In this document: positions 24,393-33,003 of the stretch, piece after piece
Numbering within the stretch: the first letter of the stretch is position 1
How the letters are laid out: each line of letters begins with the position of its first letter
Assembly (NCBI GenBank): GCA_029432815.1
Contig: JAROBA010000044.1
Span: 1 to 40,005, forward strand
Source: Pontiellaceae bacterium B1224
GTDB taxonomy: Bacteria; Verrucomicrobiota; Kiritimatiellia; Kiritimatiellales; Pontiellaceae
Length of the DNA stretch: 40,005 nt
Direction of reading: 5' to 3'
Made by a program: the position numbers and the translations under genes
Notes under the pieces: model-generated
What the model was told of the DNA's origin: nothing
The model's input: the letters and a program-made list of their open reading frames with translations, nothing else
The model's database searches: none

Positions 24393-24998
24393 ATGAAGTT
24401 ATATAAAAAAATTAAAATCGCGATATTCATGGCAGCAGGCCTGATTGGCTTTGCTGTTTCAAGTGTGATTGCCGATCAGGATGTAAAAATCACCATCAAA
24501 GAGGTGAAAGCAGAAGACACCGTGTATACCCCCTATTACGAGATCCAGACCGAACAGGATCACAAGCAGGGTGCCGCTCAGAAATGGATTCGTTTAGGGG
24601 TCTATTTCACCACAGAGGGTGGGTGGATTGATGAAATTGACGTCACCCAGATGGCGATGCTGGATTGCGACTCGAAAAGCTGCCTGGCGCTGGCCGAGAC
24701 GGTTCATTACATAAACATCGAGCCCGGTGACCATGTCGTCTACGTATATCTTCACCCCAGCTATGTCAAACGCTATCAAATAGACGCGTTTGATCTGGAT
24801 TCTGCAGCGGTGATACATATCGATGGTAAGCAGGTTGCCGCCATGGAGACCAGCCGCCGTTTTGAAGAGGGCTGGTCCAAAGGGGGTATGCCGTCGACGG
24901 CCAAAAGCTATTTGCTGAACCACGCGGAAACCCCGTTTTGGTTCATCAACTACGACTTCAAAGAAATCATCAAACGGACAAATCTGCCGGTTGAATAG
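24393..24998 (+). CDS. Exported protein of unknown function
   Basis: The 201-aa protein has a Sec signal peptide (basic KKIK start, hydrophobic core, probable cleavage after A27 in SVIA-D). The mature part looks beta-rich, with two cysteines close together (LDCDSKSCLAL near 90) that could form a disulfide, and ends in a tryptophan- and aromatic-rich stretch (ETPFWFINYDFKEII). I do not recognise the family. AAGGAG lies ten bases before the ATG. It stands alone between ruvA and typA. Confidence 0.75.
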   Translation: MKLYKKIKIAIFMAAGLIGFAVSSVIADQDVKITIKEVKAEDTVYTPYYEIQTEQDHKQGAAQKWIRLGVYFTTEGGWIDEIDVTQMAMLDCDSKSCLALAETVHYINIEPGDHVVYVYLHPSYVKRYQIDAFDLDSAAVIHIDGKQVAAMETSRRFEEGWSKGGMPSTAKSYLLNHAETPFWFINYDFKEIIKRTNLPVE

Positions 24999-25035
24999 CA
25001 TCACACGTAGCTGATTTCACAATTCAATATTCTGT

Positions 25036-25090
25036 TAATCTCTGGAGTTTAATTTTTCCAAATATTGGAAGCGTTGAATTTCAGAGATTA
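25036..25090. promoter_or_regulatory. Nested inverted repeats upstream of typA
   Basis: Outer arms TAATCTCTG (25036-25044) and CAGAGATTA (25082-25090) are perfect complements. An exact TTCCAANNNTTGGAA palindrome (spacer ATA, 25056-25070) lies between them. The AT-rich element follows the exported-protein gene and lies 122 bases before typA, so it may be a terminator of the former or a control element of the latter. Confidence 0.45.
25056..25070. repeat. TTCCAANNNTTGGAA palindrome upstream of typA
   Basis: Exact copy, spacer ATA, so that the whole 15-mer except its centre is self-complementary. Intergenic. Confidence 0.85.
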
Positions 25091-25211
25091 TTTATGTGGC
25101 TGTAGCATTGCTTTTTAAAGGGAAAGCTATATCTTCGCGCCTCATTTCGAACCCGCGAGGCGGGAACAGTTTAAAGAATATGCGGAGCTGCGACTCTGCC
25201 GGAGCTCCAAG

Positions 25212-27020
25212 ATGGCCCAGGAAATTAGAAATATCGCGATTATCGCGCACGTTGACCACGGTAAAACCACGCTGGTGGATGAAATTATTAAGCAGGCGGA
25301 TCTTTTCCGTGACAATGAGGATATGCAGGAATGCATGCTCGATAGCAACGATCTCGAACGCGAACGCGGAATAACCATTCTATCGAAAAACATCAGCGTC
25401 AACTATAAGGGCGTTAAGATCAACGTGATTGATACCCCCGGCCATAGTGACTTCGGCGGGCAGGTGGAGCGCGTTTTGAATCTGGCGGACGGTGTTCTGC
25501 TGTTGGTGGATGCCGCCGAAGGTCCGATGCCGCAGACCCGCTTTGTATTGGATAAGGCACTGGAACTGAACCTGAAGCCGGTGGTCATCATCAATAAGAT
25601 CGATAAGCCGGATGCCCGTCCGGATACGATTCACGACCTCGTTTTCGACCTGTTTGTGGAACTGGATGCCAACGATGAACAGCTCGACTTCCCGATGCTC
25701 TACGGCAGCGGTAAAGACGGCTGGGCAGACACCGTGCTCGATGGCCCCCGCGATTCCATGCTCCCGCTGATGGATGCCATTCTCGAACATATACCGGCTC
25801 CGAAAGTTAATGAAGGACCGGTGCAGATGCAGGTCACTTCCATCGACTACAGCGACTATGTCGGCCGTATCGGTGTGGGCCGCGTTTACCGTGGAACACT
25901 CAACACCAAACAGCCGCTCATGCACATCCGCCGCGATGGTAAACAGGCCCAGACCCGTATTAAACAGCTCTTCACCTTCGAAGGCCTCGGCCGCAACGAA
26001 GTGGAAGAAGTGCCCTGCGGCGATCTTTGTGCCATCGTTGGTATTCCCGACATTGATATCGGCGATTGCATAACTGCATTTGAAACACCCGAGCAGCTTC
26101 CCCCCATTCATATTGACGAGCCGACGCTTTCGATGACCTTTGGCGTGAATGATTCGCCTTTCTACGGCCAGGACGGCCAGTACGTCACCAGCCGCCATTT
26201 GCGTGAACGTCTGCTGAAGGAAACGGAGCGCGACGTAGCATTGCGCGTGGAGGAAACCGGTGGCGATAATTTCCGGGTCAGCGGACGTGGTGTACTTCAC
26301 CTTTCTATTCTGATTGAAACCATGCGCCGCGAAGGTTTTGAAATGTCGGTGGCGCAACCGCAGGTAATTTTTAAAGAAAAGCATGGTAAGAAAGAAGAGC
26401 CGATCGAAATCCTGCACGTCGATGTTCCGGATGAATATGCCGGTAAAGTCATTGAAGTGGCCGGAACCCGTAAGGGCGAAATGGTGGATATGGAACAGCA
26501 TGGCGTCCGCAAAGCCATCCGCTTTCAGATCCCGACCCGTGGCCTGATCGGTCTGCGTTCCAAGATGCTGACGGCTTCCGCCGGAGAAGCCATTGTAACG
26601 CACCGCTTCCTGCACTACGAACCGTACAAAGGCGAAATCCAGCAACGCAATAACGGGGTCCTGATTTCCCAGGCCAAGGGGCCTGCCGTGGCATTTGCCA
26701 TCGATGCACTCCAGCTGCGCGGCACCTTCTTTATCAAACCCGGTGAAGATTGCTATGAAGGTATGATTCTGGCTGAGCACTGTATTGATAAAGATCTGGT
26801 GGTGAACATTCAGAAGGCCAAACAGCTTACCAACGTACGTGCTTCCGGTACGGACCGTGCCATGAAGATTGCTCCTGCTCAGGTGAAAAGCCTCGAAGAA
26901 GCGCTCGAATATATCGCCTCGGACGAGCTGGTTGAAATAACACCCAACAACATTCGTATGCGTAAAAAGATGCTCACCGAGAACGAGCGGAAACGCTTCG
27001 GTCGGCAGAAGGCCGACTAA
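25212..27020 (+). CDS. typA: Ribosome-associated GTPase TypA/BipA
   Basis: The 602-aa translational GTPase of the EF-G family acts on the ribosome in assembly and stress adaptation. The G domain shows G1 AHVDHGKTT (residues 12-20), G2 RERGITI near 53, G3 [16 protein letters not shown] near 76 and G4 NKIDKPDA near 131. The TypA-specific C-terminal domain ([16 protein letters not shown] near 440, and [13 protein letters not shown] near 535) is complete. Length is normal. Start at 25212 after GGAGCTCCAAG. It is followed by a GCAAAGAGCGCAAAG-type hairpin. Confidence 0.96.
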   Translation: MAQEIRNIAIIAHVDHGKTTLVDEIIKQADLFRDNEDMQECMLDSNDLERERGITILSKNISVNYKGVKINVIDTPGHSDFGGQVERVLNLADGVLLLVDAAEGPMPQTRFVLDKALELNLKPVVIINKIDKPDARPDTIHDLVFDLFVELDANDEQLDFPMLYGSGKDGWADTVLDGPRDSMLPLMDAILEHIPAPKVNEGPVQMQVTSIDYSDYVGRIGVGRVYRGTLNTKQPLMHIRRDGKQAQTRIKQLFTFEGLGRNEVEEVPCGDLCAIVGIPDIDIGDCITAFETPEQLPPIHIDEPTLSMTFGVNDSPFYGQDGQYVTSRHLRERLLKETERDVALRVEETGGDNFRVSGRGVLHLSILIETMRREGFEMSVAQPQVIFKEKHGKKEEPIEILHVDVPDEYAGKVIEVAGTRKGEMVDMEQHGVRKAIRFQIPTRGLIGLRSKMLTASAGEAIVTHRFLHYEPYKGEIQQRNNGVLISQAKGPAVAFAIDALQLRGTFFIKPGEDCYEGMILAEHCIDKDLVVNIQKAKQLTNVRASGTDRAMKIAPAQVKSLEEALEYIASDELVEITPNNIRMRKKMLTENERKRFGRQKAD

Positions 27021-27042
27021 AAACTTCATAACAGAAGGCCGC

Positions 27043-27087
27043 AAGAGCGCAAAGAACGAGGCTGAACTTCGTTATCTTTGCGCTCTT
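27043..27087 (+). terminator. Hairpin repeat after typA
   Basis: AAGAGCGCAAAGA (27043-27055) and TCTTTGCGCTCTT (27075-27087) are perfect complements, with an inner AACGA/TCGTT stem. It shares its arm core with the terminator after gltA (12933-12987). The tail CGTGTTTAATGTT is only moderately T-rich. Confidence 0.55.
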
Positions 27088-27241
27088 CGTGTTTAATGTT
27101 GATTTCCAGACCGGAGGGGTTAGAGTTCACTCATTCCGATCAGGGTGCGATCATTTGGGGCATTGTGGGAACCAAGGGGTTTCTTGAAGCCGAAACAGTC
27201 GGGGCCGGGCGATTGCGCTGACCGGGGAAAGAGAGGGTATT

Positions 27242-27511
27242 ATGGAAAAGAGAATCTATGTGGGAAACCTCTCCTACAACTCTACAGAGGAAGACATTCA
27301 AAGTTTGTTTCAGCAAGCCGGAACCGTCGTTTCCTGCCAGTTGATGCTGGATAAATTCACCAGCCGCTCCCGCGGATTTGCCTTCGTGGAAATGGAAACG
27401 GTCGAAGAGGCCAACAGTGCGGTGGCCAAATTCAATGAAAAGGATCTGGATGGACGCAGTCTGCGCGTGAATATTGCCAAGCCGCGCGAAGACCGACCGC
27501 CCCGTCGGTAA
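27242..27511 (+). CDS. RRM-type RNA-binding protein
   Basis: The 89-aa protein is a single RNA-recognition motif with RNP2 IYVGNL (residues 5-10) and RNP1 RGFAFVEM (44-51), followed by a short basic tail (KPREDRPPRR). It is the bacterial glycine-rich-RNA-binding-like type, often cold- or stress-induced, and binds single-stranded RNA. The ribosome binding site is GAGAGGG, about five bases upstream. A strong intrinsic terminator follows at 27568, so the gene forms its own transcription unit. Confidence 0.92.
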   Translation: MEKRIYVGNLSYNSTEEDIQSLFQQAGTVVSCQLMLDKFTSRSRGFAFVEMETVEEANSAVAKFNEKDLDGRSLRVNIAKPREDRPPRR

Positions 27512-27567
27512 AACAATTTCCAAGGATCCCGTCACGCCGTAGGTTGAACGTAGGCGGATGGAAGTGA

Positions 27568-27595
27568 AAAAGCCCGGGCATTCGCCCGGGCTTTT
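27568..27595 (+). terminator. Intrinsic terminator of the RRM gene
   Basis: AAAAGCCCGGGC (27568-27579) and GCCCGGGCTTTT (27584-27595) are perfect complements with a four-base loop and an A-run before and T-run after, so it can terminate in both directions. Confidence 0.9.
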
Positions 27596-27625
27596 AAAAT
27601 GTAAACACTCGCTCGTAAACTCGCT

Positions 27626-27680
27626 TAAGTCACAAAGGACACGAAGATATTTTCTTAGTGTCTTTGTGCCTTAGTGTTTA
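27626..27680 (-). repeat. CACAAAGGACACGAAG-type hairpin repeat
   Basis: CACAAAGGACACGAAG (27631-27646) pairs imperfectly with CTTAGTGTCTTTGTG (27654-27668). It belongs to the same broad class as the AAACACGAAGGCAC repeats. It lies just beyond the tldD stop codon and could serve as its terminator. Confidence 0.5.
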
Positions 27681-27683
27681 GTT

Positions 27684-29273
27684 TTACCCGCAGGTGATGC
27701 CTTCCCATAGAATCCAGGGACCGCCGCATCCGGCTTCAACCCCTTCTTTGTGATACTTCCCGCAGCCGCCCCATTTATTGATCGGTTCGCTTCCGCTTTC
27801 ATTCAGCGGGTCCTCTTCCGAGATCACGCTTTTGGCGATGATGGAATTGAGCAGGCGCGGCACCGGATCGGACAGTTCAATGTGCCCGCCCTGCGGCCCG
27901 AGGAACAGCTTTCCGGTCCGTTTGCCGTCCTTCACTTCTTCCAGATATTCCGTGCCGGCCGTGAGGCCCATGCCCTTCGGGTCTTCCATGCCGCCGTGCG
28001 CGTGCTCGGCAATAAAGCCGTTGCCGCACAACGCAGCCAATTCATCGAGCGTTTTGTCGCCCGCAGTGAAATAGGTGTTGGTCTGGCGCGGCATCAGCGG
28101 GCGCTTCCAGCTTTCGCGTTTGCCGTTCGACTGCCGAGGCGCCGGTCCATTGATATCGCCGGTGAGCGATGCAATTAGATCGTTCATCGGAGATGATAGT
28201 GCGCCTTCGTCGAGGATGACTTGCGGACGCGCAATGAATCCTTCGTCGTCGAAAAAGTGCGTGCCGTTCACGCCGTATGGAATGTCGCCCATGGCAAAGA
28301 CGCCGGCGTTATTAATGATCGACGCCTGCTTATTTCCAACCCGGGTTCCTTTTTTACGAAGGCCCGGTGCGCAGCTGCGGCCGAGGCGGCAGGTATCGCC
28401 CTCCTGCGTATGGCCGAAGGCTTCGTGGGCAATCACGCCGGTCACATCGGGGCCGGAAATGATGCGGTAGCGACCGGGCTGAATGCGCTCGGCGTTTTCA
28501 ACTTTGTCGGCCGTTTCAACGAGGCGCTGAATCAGCTCATCATTAATGCCCGCGGCGGCTTCGGCGCCCACCATTCCGCCGACAATATCGCGCACCGTTT
28601 TGCCGGAGGGCGTGATGGCGTAGAGATAGTAGAGACTGCTGAAGAGCGATTGCGACATCTGGCGCGTGCGATCGACAAAAAGCCGACTCTTCACCTTGCG
28701 GCGAATCATACAACCGGCCGAGGCCAGCTTGTCGCCACCCGCTTTCGCAATCGATTCCTTGATTTCGCGCGAGCGTTTGGCCGTTTCCGCGCGGCTACTC
28801 GATTCTGAAATGGTTGGATCGTACGCACTGCCGAAATGAACCGGAGTTCCAGCCTCTGGAAGTTTCCCATCAGTTAGAATCTGTTCGCGAATCGGTGCGG
28901 CAAATTCATCCAGCGGTTCATCGCTCCAGGTCGGCGGGGTGAAAACCGGTGGGTTTTCCAGGGATTGGAAATAGGCCAGTGCTTCGGCGCGAAGGCTTTT
29001 GGCCGCTTCGATCAGCGCGGCTTCATCGAAATTATTCGTGGCATATTCAAAGTTGCGGTGCCCGGCCAGAATACGCAGGACGATCCCGCGGTCGGTCGTC
29101 AACCCGCTCGTTTCCGTTTGGCTCACATTGCTCTGGAACTGATCCAGATCTTCGAGCATAGCGAAGGCATAGAGTTTATCTTCCGCGCCCGCTTCCAAGG
29201 TTTGGACGAGTGTTCCAAGCATTGGAAAAAACGCGGCGAGTTCATCGTTTAAAGGGTAGGGGATGCGGTTCAT
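27684..29273 (-). CDS. TldD-like metalloprotease subunit
   Basis: The 529-aa protein belongs to the TldD/PmbA family of zinc proteases, whose TldD-type subunit carries the metal site and cleaves unfolded or modified peptides inside a heterodimer. The zinc motif HEAFGH (H283, E284, H287; HExxxH) is present, followed by GRSCAPG and GDIPYGVNGTHFFDDEG. Its start overlaps the stop of the upstream partner by one base (TAATG), so the two are co-translated. Three or four TTCCAA palindromes fall in this gene (28847, 28956, 29193, 29213). The substrate in this organism is unknown. Confidence 0.88.
   Translation of the reverse strand: MNRIPYPLNDELAAFFPMLGTLVQTLEAGAEDKLYAFAMLEDLDQFQSNVSQTETSGLTTDRGIVLRILAGHRNFEYATNNFDEAALIEAAKSLRAEALAYFQSLENPPVFTPPTWSDEPLDEFAAPIREQILTDGKLPEAGTPVHFGSAYDPTISESSSRAETAKRSREIKESIAKAGGDKLASAGCMIRRKVKSRLFVDRTRQMSQSLFSSLYYLYAITPSGKTVRDIVGGMVGAEAAAGINDELIQRLVETADKVENAERIQPGRYRIISGPDVTGVIAHEAFGHTQEGDTCRLGRSCAPGLRKKGTRVGNKQASIINNAGVFAMGDIPYGVNGTHFFDDEGFIARPQVILDEGALSSPMNDLIASLTGDINGPAPRQSNGKRESWKRPLMPRQTNTYFTAGDKTLDELAALCGNGFIAEHAHGGMEDPKGMGLTAGTEYLEEVKDGKRTGKLFLGPQGGHIELSDPVPRLLNSIIAKSVISEEDPLNESGSEPINKWGGCGKYHKEGVEAGCGGPWILWEGITCG
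28847..28861. repeat. TTCCAGNNNCTGGAA palindrome in the TldD gene
   Basis: Spacer CCT; read on the minus strand as L-P-E-A-G. Confidence 0.65.
28956..28970. repeat. TTCCAGNNNTTGGAA palindrome in the TldD gene
   Basis: Spacer GGA; read on the minus strand as F-Q-S-L-E, the same pentapeptide as the copy at 19352 in an unrelated protein. Confidence 0.7.
29193..29227. repeat. Tandem pair of TTCCAA palindromes near the TldD start
   Basis: TTCCAANNNTTGGAC at 29193-29207 and an exact TTCCAANNNTTGGAA (spacer GCA) at 29213-29227. On the coding strand they read as V-Q-T-L-E and F-P-M-L-G, in different codon phases. Confidence 0.8.
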
Positions 29274-30649
29274 TAGTTTTCCTCCTTGGTCTGGCCGGCA
29301 ATGCTGACGCCTTCGGTGATGAGCATGGCGTCGGGGCCATGGTAGCCCAGCGGCGGATCATAGCTGCTCTGCGGAACGTTCACGGTTCCGAGTTTGGATG
29401 ACAGTTTACAGTCGATGAAGTTTTTCTTCAGGTTGCCGGAAACCACGCCGCCTTTCACCAGCGTGACGGTGCCGTCTTCCGCGACGTGTTTGCCGAGTTT
29501 GATTTCCGAGCTCCAGGTCAGTTTTGAAGAATCGATCAGCAAGGAGGAAAACTTAATGACTTCGGTGTATTCCAATCCTTGGAAATCTTCTTCAGCAAGC
29601 GTGCCCGGTTGAACAACAAGGTTGCCGCTGAGTCCGTTGGGCTCGAGGTCAAGGTATTGACCGAAGCGGTTGCCGATCACGCGGTTCACCACGGTGTTGT
29701 TTTCAATCAGCGAACCGCCTTTGGCCGGCAGGCCGTCGATGGCATAGGCCGAAGAAAGCACCATGCAGGGAAGGGTGGGGTCGAGACTCAGTTCCAGCGA
29801 ATCGCCATAGCCGCCGCCGAAGCGATCGTCAATTTTAAGGTACGGCATTTTCAGGTATTCATTCAGACAGTTGAGCTGGGAAAGGAGTGCATTCAGCATT
29901 TGCGAGAGTGCATCTTTGCCAATCAGGATTGTGGCGCTGTCGGCCGTATCCGGTTCTTCGCTGTCGCCCAGCACAGCCACCTGCAGGGCGCATTCGTTGA
30001 TGAAGCTTTCCACATCGAGGTCCTTAACGGTGACCGAGGTGGTGTGCTCGTGCACTTCCTTGTCGTTTTCCTGACCAGCCTTTTCCATGGCGGCTTCGAG
30101 ATAAAGTTCGCTCAGCTCGCTGGTATAGGAAAGACCCTTGGAATTGATCTGCTGCGTGAAGGAATAGTTCACAAACAACTCGGCCGAATTCAGGCGGCAT
30201 CCTTCGGCGGCCGCAAAGGCGATGTTGAAGCGGTTTTCCAAATCACCGGCTACGGCCTCCGGGTTGTCACGGATTTCCGGGTCGCAGGTTTCGACGGTCT
30301 TCGGTTCGATGGAAGGCGAGCCCGCCAGTTCCCACGCTTTGTTCTGACTGCACGCTGAAAGCTCAATGGCATTGTTCAGCTGCTGATCAATCGGCAGATA
30401 GGTCACCAGATCAATCATGGAGGTGCCCACCATACCCTTGGTTTCGGAGGGGCTGTAGACCGAAAGTTTAAGCGCTTCGCCATCGACCCGCCGGCTCTGA
30501 TGACAGTTCAGTGTTGCGCCGTCCGGCGAGGAATAGAGGCGCTGCAGACTGCGTGAATCGGTGGCCTTCAGGCTCCAGCCTGTCAGCTGCCCGTTTTCAA
30601 TCCGCGCATCCAGCTGTTCGGTTACATTTTTAATAAAATCTTGATTCAT
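29273..30649 (-). CDS. PmbA/TldD-family partner protein
   Basis: The 458-aa protein has the PmbA/TldD fold but lacks HExxxH, as expected for the PmbA/TldE-type subunit that pairs with a TldD subunit. The N-terminal domain (about residues 1-180) reads GWSLKATDSRSLQRLY; the C-terminal region contains GGGYGDSLELSLDP and LEPNGLSGNLVVQPG. AGGAG lies six bases before the ATG. It is the first gene of a two-gene leftward operon with the TldD-like subunit. Confidence 0.8.
   Translation of the reverse strand: MNQDFIKNVTEQLDARIENGQLTGWSLKATDSRSLQRLYSSPDGATLNCHQSRRVDGEALKLSVYSPSETKGMVGTSMIDLVTYLPIDQQLNNAIELSACSQNKAWELAGSPSIEPKTVETCDPEIRDNPEAVAGDLENRFNIAFAAAEGCRLNSAELFVNYSFTQQINSKGLSYTSELSELYLEAAMEKAGQENDKEVHEHTTSVTVKDLDVESFINECALQVAVLGDSEEPDTADSATILIGKDALSQMLNALLSQLNCLNEYLKMPYLKIDDRFGGGYGDSLELSLDPTLPCMVLSSAYAIDGLPAKGGSLIENNTVVNRVIGNRFGQYLDLEPNGLSGNLVVQPGTLAEEDFQGLEYTEVIKFSSLLIDSSKLTWSSEIKLGKHVAEDGTVTLVKGGVVSGNLKKNFIDCKLSSKLGTVNVPQSSYDPPLGYHGPDAMLITEGVSIAGQTKEEN
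29570..29584. repeat. TTCCAANNNTTGGAA palindrome in the PmbA-like gene
   Basis: Exact copy, spacer TCC; read on the minus strand as F-Q-G-L-E. Confidence 0.85.
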
Positions 30650-30897
30650 AGTTTCTCCTGAAATAATGGGATGAACGATGCCGATCTTCGCTTGGCTTGT
30701 CGATTATTTTGGAGTCGCACCCGATCTCGCTTTCTCATATCACCGAATTTGCGGGTTGGTTCGATAAAGTGGCTTCATTTATGAAGAAACTGTTAAAAGA
30801 AATATTCAATGAATATGAAATTAACGGGCACTCTCAAAATATCGTAAAGATTCCTTTTTTGGCATGCATTTTTTCACTCCAGACTTCATGTACCTAT

Positions 30898-32601
30898 CTA
30901 TAAAGCGATTTTGCTTAATACGCCCTCTGTGAAAGGTTCGGTTCGAATATTGTCTCGGTGGAAGTTGCCGTCGGCAATTTCTTGCACAATTTTTTCTGCA
31001 TTAATAAAGAGATTTTTTGATGCTTCTTCATCCCACAGAAGGATCATTATTTCTTCACAGTATTTTTTCATGTCATTTGAATTATTGGCTTTTGGTTTTT
31101 CCCCCTTCTGAGCGAGATAGCGAAACGCCATCAATATATGGTATCGAGCCACTTTTAATTCTCTATCAATGATCTGGGCTCTGAAAAGTTGTTCCAAACG
31201 GTAATGACAGAATGCTGCTAAATAATACATTTCTAAGCGGTCATCAGCTCCAAACACATCTTTCCCTATTCCTTTGAGAAGAGATTTGTAATTGCGGGTA
31301 GTCCTGTGTGGTAAGTCTAAAAACAGTGAAGCAAAAGCCCTGATAAGAGTTGTCATATTTATGACTCTAACTTTTTCAATATTATCTTGGCCATTGTACT
31401 GCCGCGAGCGCCGCTCATAATACAACTTCTTCTTTCCTTCATACGTTGGGAAATAATCCTCAAGCTTTTTTGGAAAATCAGTAAGGGCTATGAGTTGATC
31501 ATCTCCAACTTGAGTCTGTCTGTTTGTGGCTTTAATGATTGAGTTCTTAATCTCTTGATCATTAGTGGCAATAATTTTAATGGGAACTCTAGTGTCATTT
31601 TTCAACCCTATAGATGCTTCATGGAGCACATAACTGGTCTGACAACCATTCACGATTTGATAATCTTCAAGATGTAGTTTGTTACCTGTAGTTCTAATGT
31701 TCTTGGCGACAATTGTGATGCCATTGTTGAAAATCGGGAAATAAGCTTGCTCGTGTTCATCACTCAGTGTTTCAAGAATTTCTTTGTTAACAGGGTTCCA
31801 GTCCTGAAAGTGCCTCACATTATCATAGAATAGAGAGTGTATGATTTCTTCGTCATTTGTGTGGATAATCTTTTTAAACTCACTTGAGGGCAATACTCCA
31901 ATATACGCTTGCTGTACTCCGGCAAGCTCTGGGAGAGTCACTTTTTCGGAAAATTCAATTTCACATGAAATTGAGTTTTTTGACTCTCGATAGTCAGTTT
32001 GGAGTTCAGCCGCACCTAAGCATTTGAACGCGACTTTATTGAAGAGGGATTCGTCGATGATATCTGCTTCTACAGACTTGCGTCTTGCTTCGAGATTTTG
32101 GTCACCCACCCACTTTCCAGTAGTCGTATAGTACAGATAGCAATTAGGATTACCTCGTTTAAATTTACTGCTACGGTTATATATCTCAGTAAATATTTCT
32201 GCTTTAACTTTAATATGATCATTACGAGGAAGTTTTGGCATTTCACTAAGAAAGTCCTGAACTCCAAATCCGAATTGACCGATTTTGGCTGTATCAAATG
32301 AACTCGAAGTCTCTGCCTGTACAAAAATGAAGGTGGCATCAATATAACCATTTGTTTCTAAGAGGTCTTCAATTTCCTCCGGTTCAGTAACTAGGCAACC
32401 GTTAACTATGATTGAAACCCCATCAATCCCAATATCAGCTCCAGATCCAGTAATAACATCGTCAGTTGAAAATGAGTCTGAAAAATGGCGTAGTGTCATT
32501 AAATATGAGCAAAAGTGCTCAAACTGTTTGGAGGTATCAGTGGCGGCAACACTATATTCAGTAGTGAACTCTTTGAGCAGGGAATTAGTTATTCTGTCCA
32601 T
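30898..32601 (-). CDS. AIPR-family (abortive infection phage resistance) protein
   Basis: The 567-aa protein matches the AIPR family by its central signature: FNNGITIVAKNI, then YQIVNGCQTSYVL and IIKATNRQTQVGDDQL (about residues 295-380). AIPR proteins are associated with abortive infection and restriction-type defence against phage. The N-terminal part (GSGADIGIDGVSI, then FIFVQAETSSSFD near 95) looks like a PD-(D/E)xK nuclease-like core in which the usual Q-x-K is read as Q-x-E. Base composition is clearly more AT-rich than in all neighbours, and codon use differs (many A/T third positions), indicating recent transfer. AAGGA lies nine bases before the ATG. No toxin, methylase or integrase accompanies it. 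Confidence 0.82.
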   Translation of the reverse strand: MDRITNSLLKEFTTEYSVAATDTSKQFEHFCSYLMTLRHFSDSFSTDDVITGSGADIGIDGVSIIVNGCLVTEPEEIEDLLETNGYIDATFIFVQAETSSSFDTAKIGQFGFGVQDFLSEMPKLPRNDHIKVKAEIFTEIYNRSSKFKRGNPNCYLYYTTTGKWVGDQNLEARRKSVEADIIDESLFNKVAFKCLGAAELQTDYRESKNSISCEIEFSEKVTLPELAGVQQAYIGVLPSSEFKKIIHTNDEEIIHSLFYDNVRHFQDWNPVNKEILETLSDEHEQAYFPIFNNGITIVAKNIRTTGNKLHLEDYQIVNGCQTSYVLHEASIGLKNDTRVPIKIIATNDQEIKNSIIKATNRQTQVGDDQLIALTDFPKKLEDYFPTYEGKKKLYYERRSRQYNGQDNIEKVRVINMTTLIRAFASLFLDLPHRTTRNYKSLLKGIGKDVFGADDRLEMYYLAAFCHYRLEQLFRAQIIDRELKVARYHILMAFRYLAQKGEKPKANNSNDMKKYCEEIMILLWDEEASKNLFINAEKIVQEIADGNFHRDNIRTEPFTEGVLSKIAL

Positions 32602-33003
32602 GGTGATATTTCCTTATTAATCCGAAAAATAAATCAGATTCAACGATGCCGACGTTAAGCGGTGATGTCGAAAGAAAAGATGATTTTCAAACCATATTGA
32701 CAGTTTTTGTGGGGGTCTTGCGCGGCATTGTAGAAATCACGGTTCCCTTGATTTTGAGCTTTATTGGGATTTGCATCGCTCGGTCTTTCAACGCTGATAC
32801 TGCCGTTGCTGGCCTGGCTGATTAATCGGCGCGTTCCGGCGGTTGCGCCGCATCCCGGCACGCGGCTGCCGCTCGTAAAAGTGATTGATAAAATCCTTCC
32901 GTCATGATGGCGTAAACGAGTCCGTTGTCGGGCTTTGATTTCGATAGATCAGTGGCGAGGTCGTCGGTCCGTTTTCAGGATGAATATCGTATTCGCGGTC
33001 GCC
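32602..33003. other. Insertion boundary region with gene relics
   Basis: This 402-base gap between the AIPR gene and ycaQ has no intact gene. The left part is AT-rich like the AIPR gene. An MFS relic lies at about 32755-32900 and returns to GC-rich composition. 32905-33003 holds a short open stretch on the minus strand that may be another relic. Confidence 0.6.
32755..32900 (+). pseudogene. Relic of a YhhS/YfcJ-like MFS transporter
   Basis: The rightward frame reads LGFASLGLSTLILPLLAW followed by [19 protein letters not shown], then KVIDKI. This is nearly the same as the middle of the intact transporter at 38624 ([42 protein letters not shown]). No start, no flanking transporter sequence and an early stop: a fragment of about 45 codons of a paralogue, left beside the AIPR insertion. 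Confidence 0.8.

Noticed and set aside
30650-30897. Possible small gene or attachment site at the left edge of the AIPR insertion
   Set aside because: No ribosome binding site-backed frame, and I could not find a direct repeat shared with the right edge that would mark an integration site.
32905-33003. Minus-strand stretch reading through DLSKSKPDNGLVYAIM, faintly like the end of a glycoside hydrolase such as an alpha-L-fucosidase
   Set aside because: Only about 25 codons, overlapping the ycaQ end, with no start; the resemblance is too weak to annotate.
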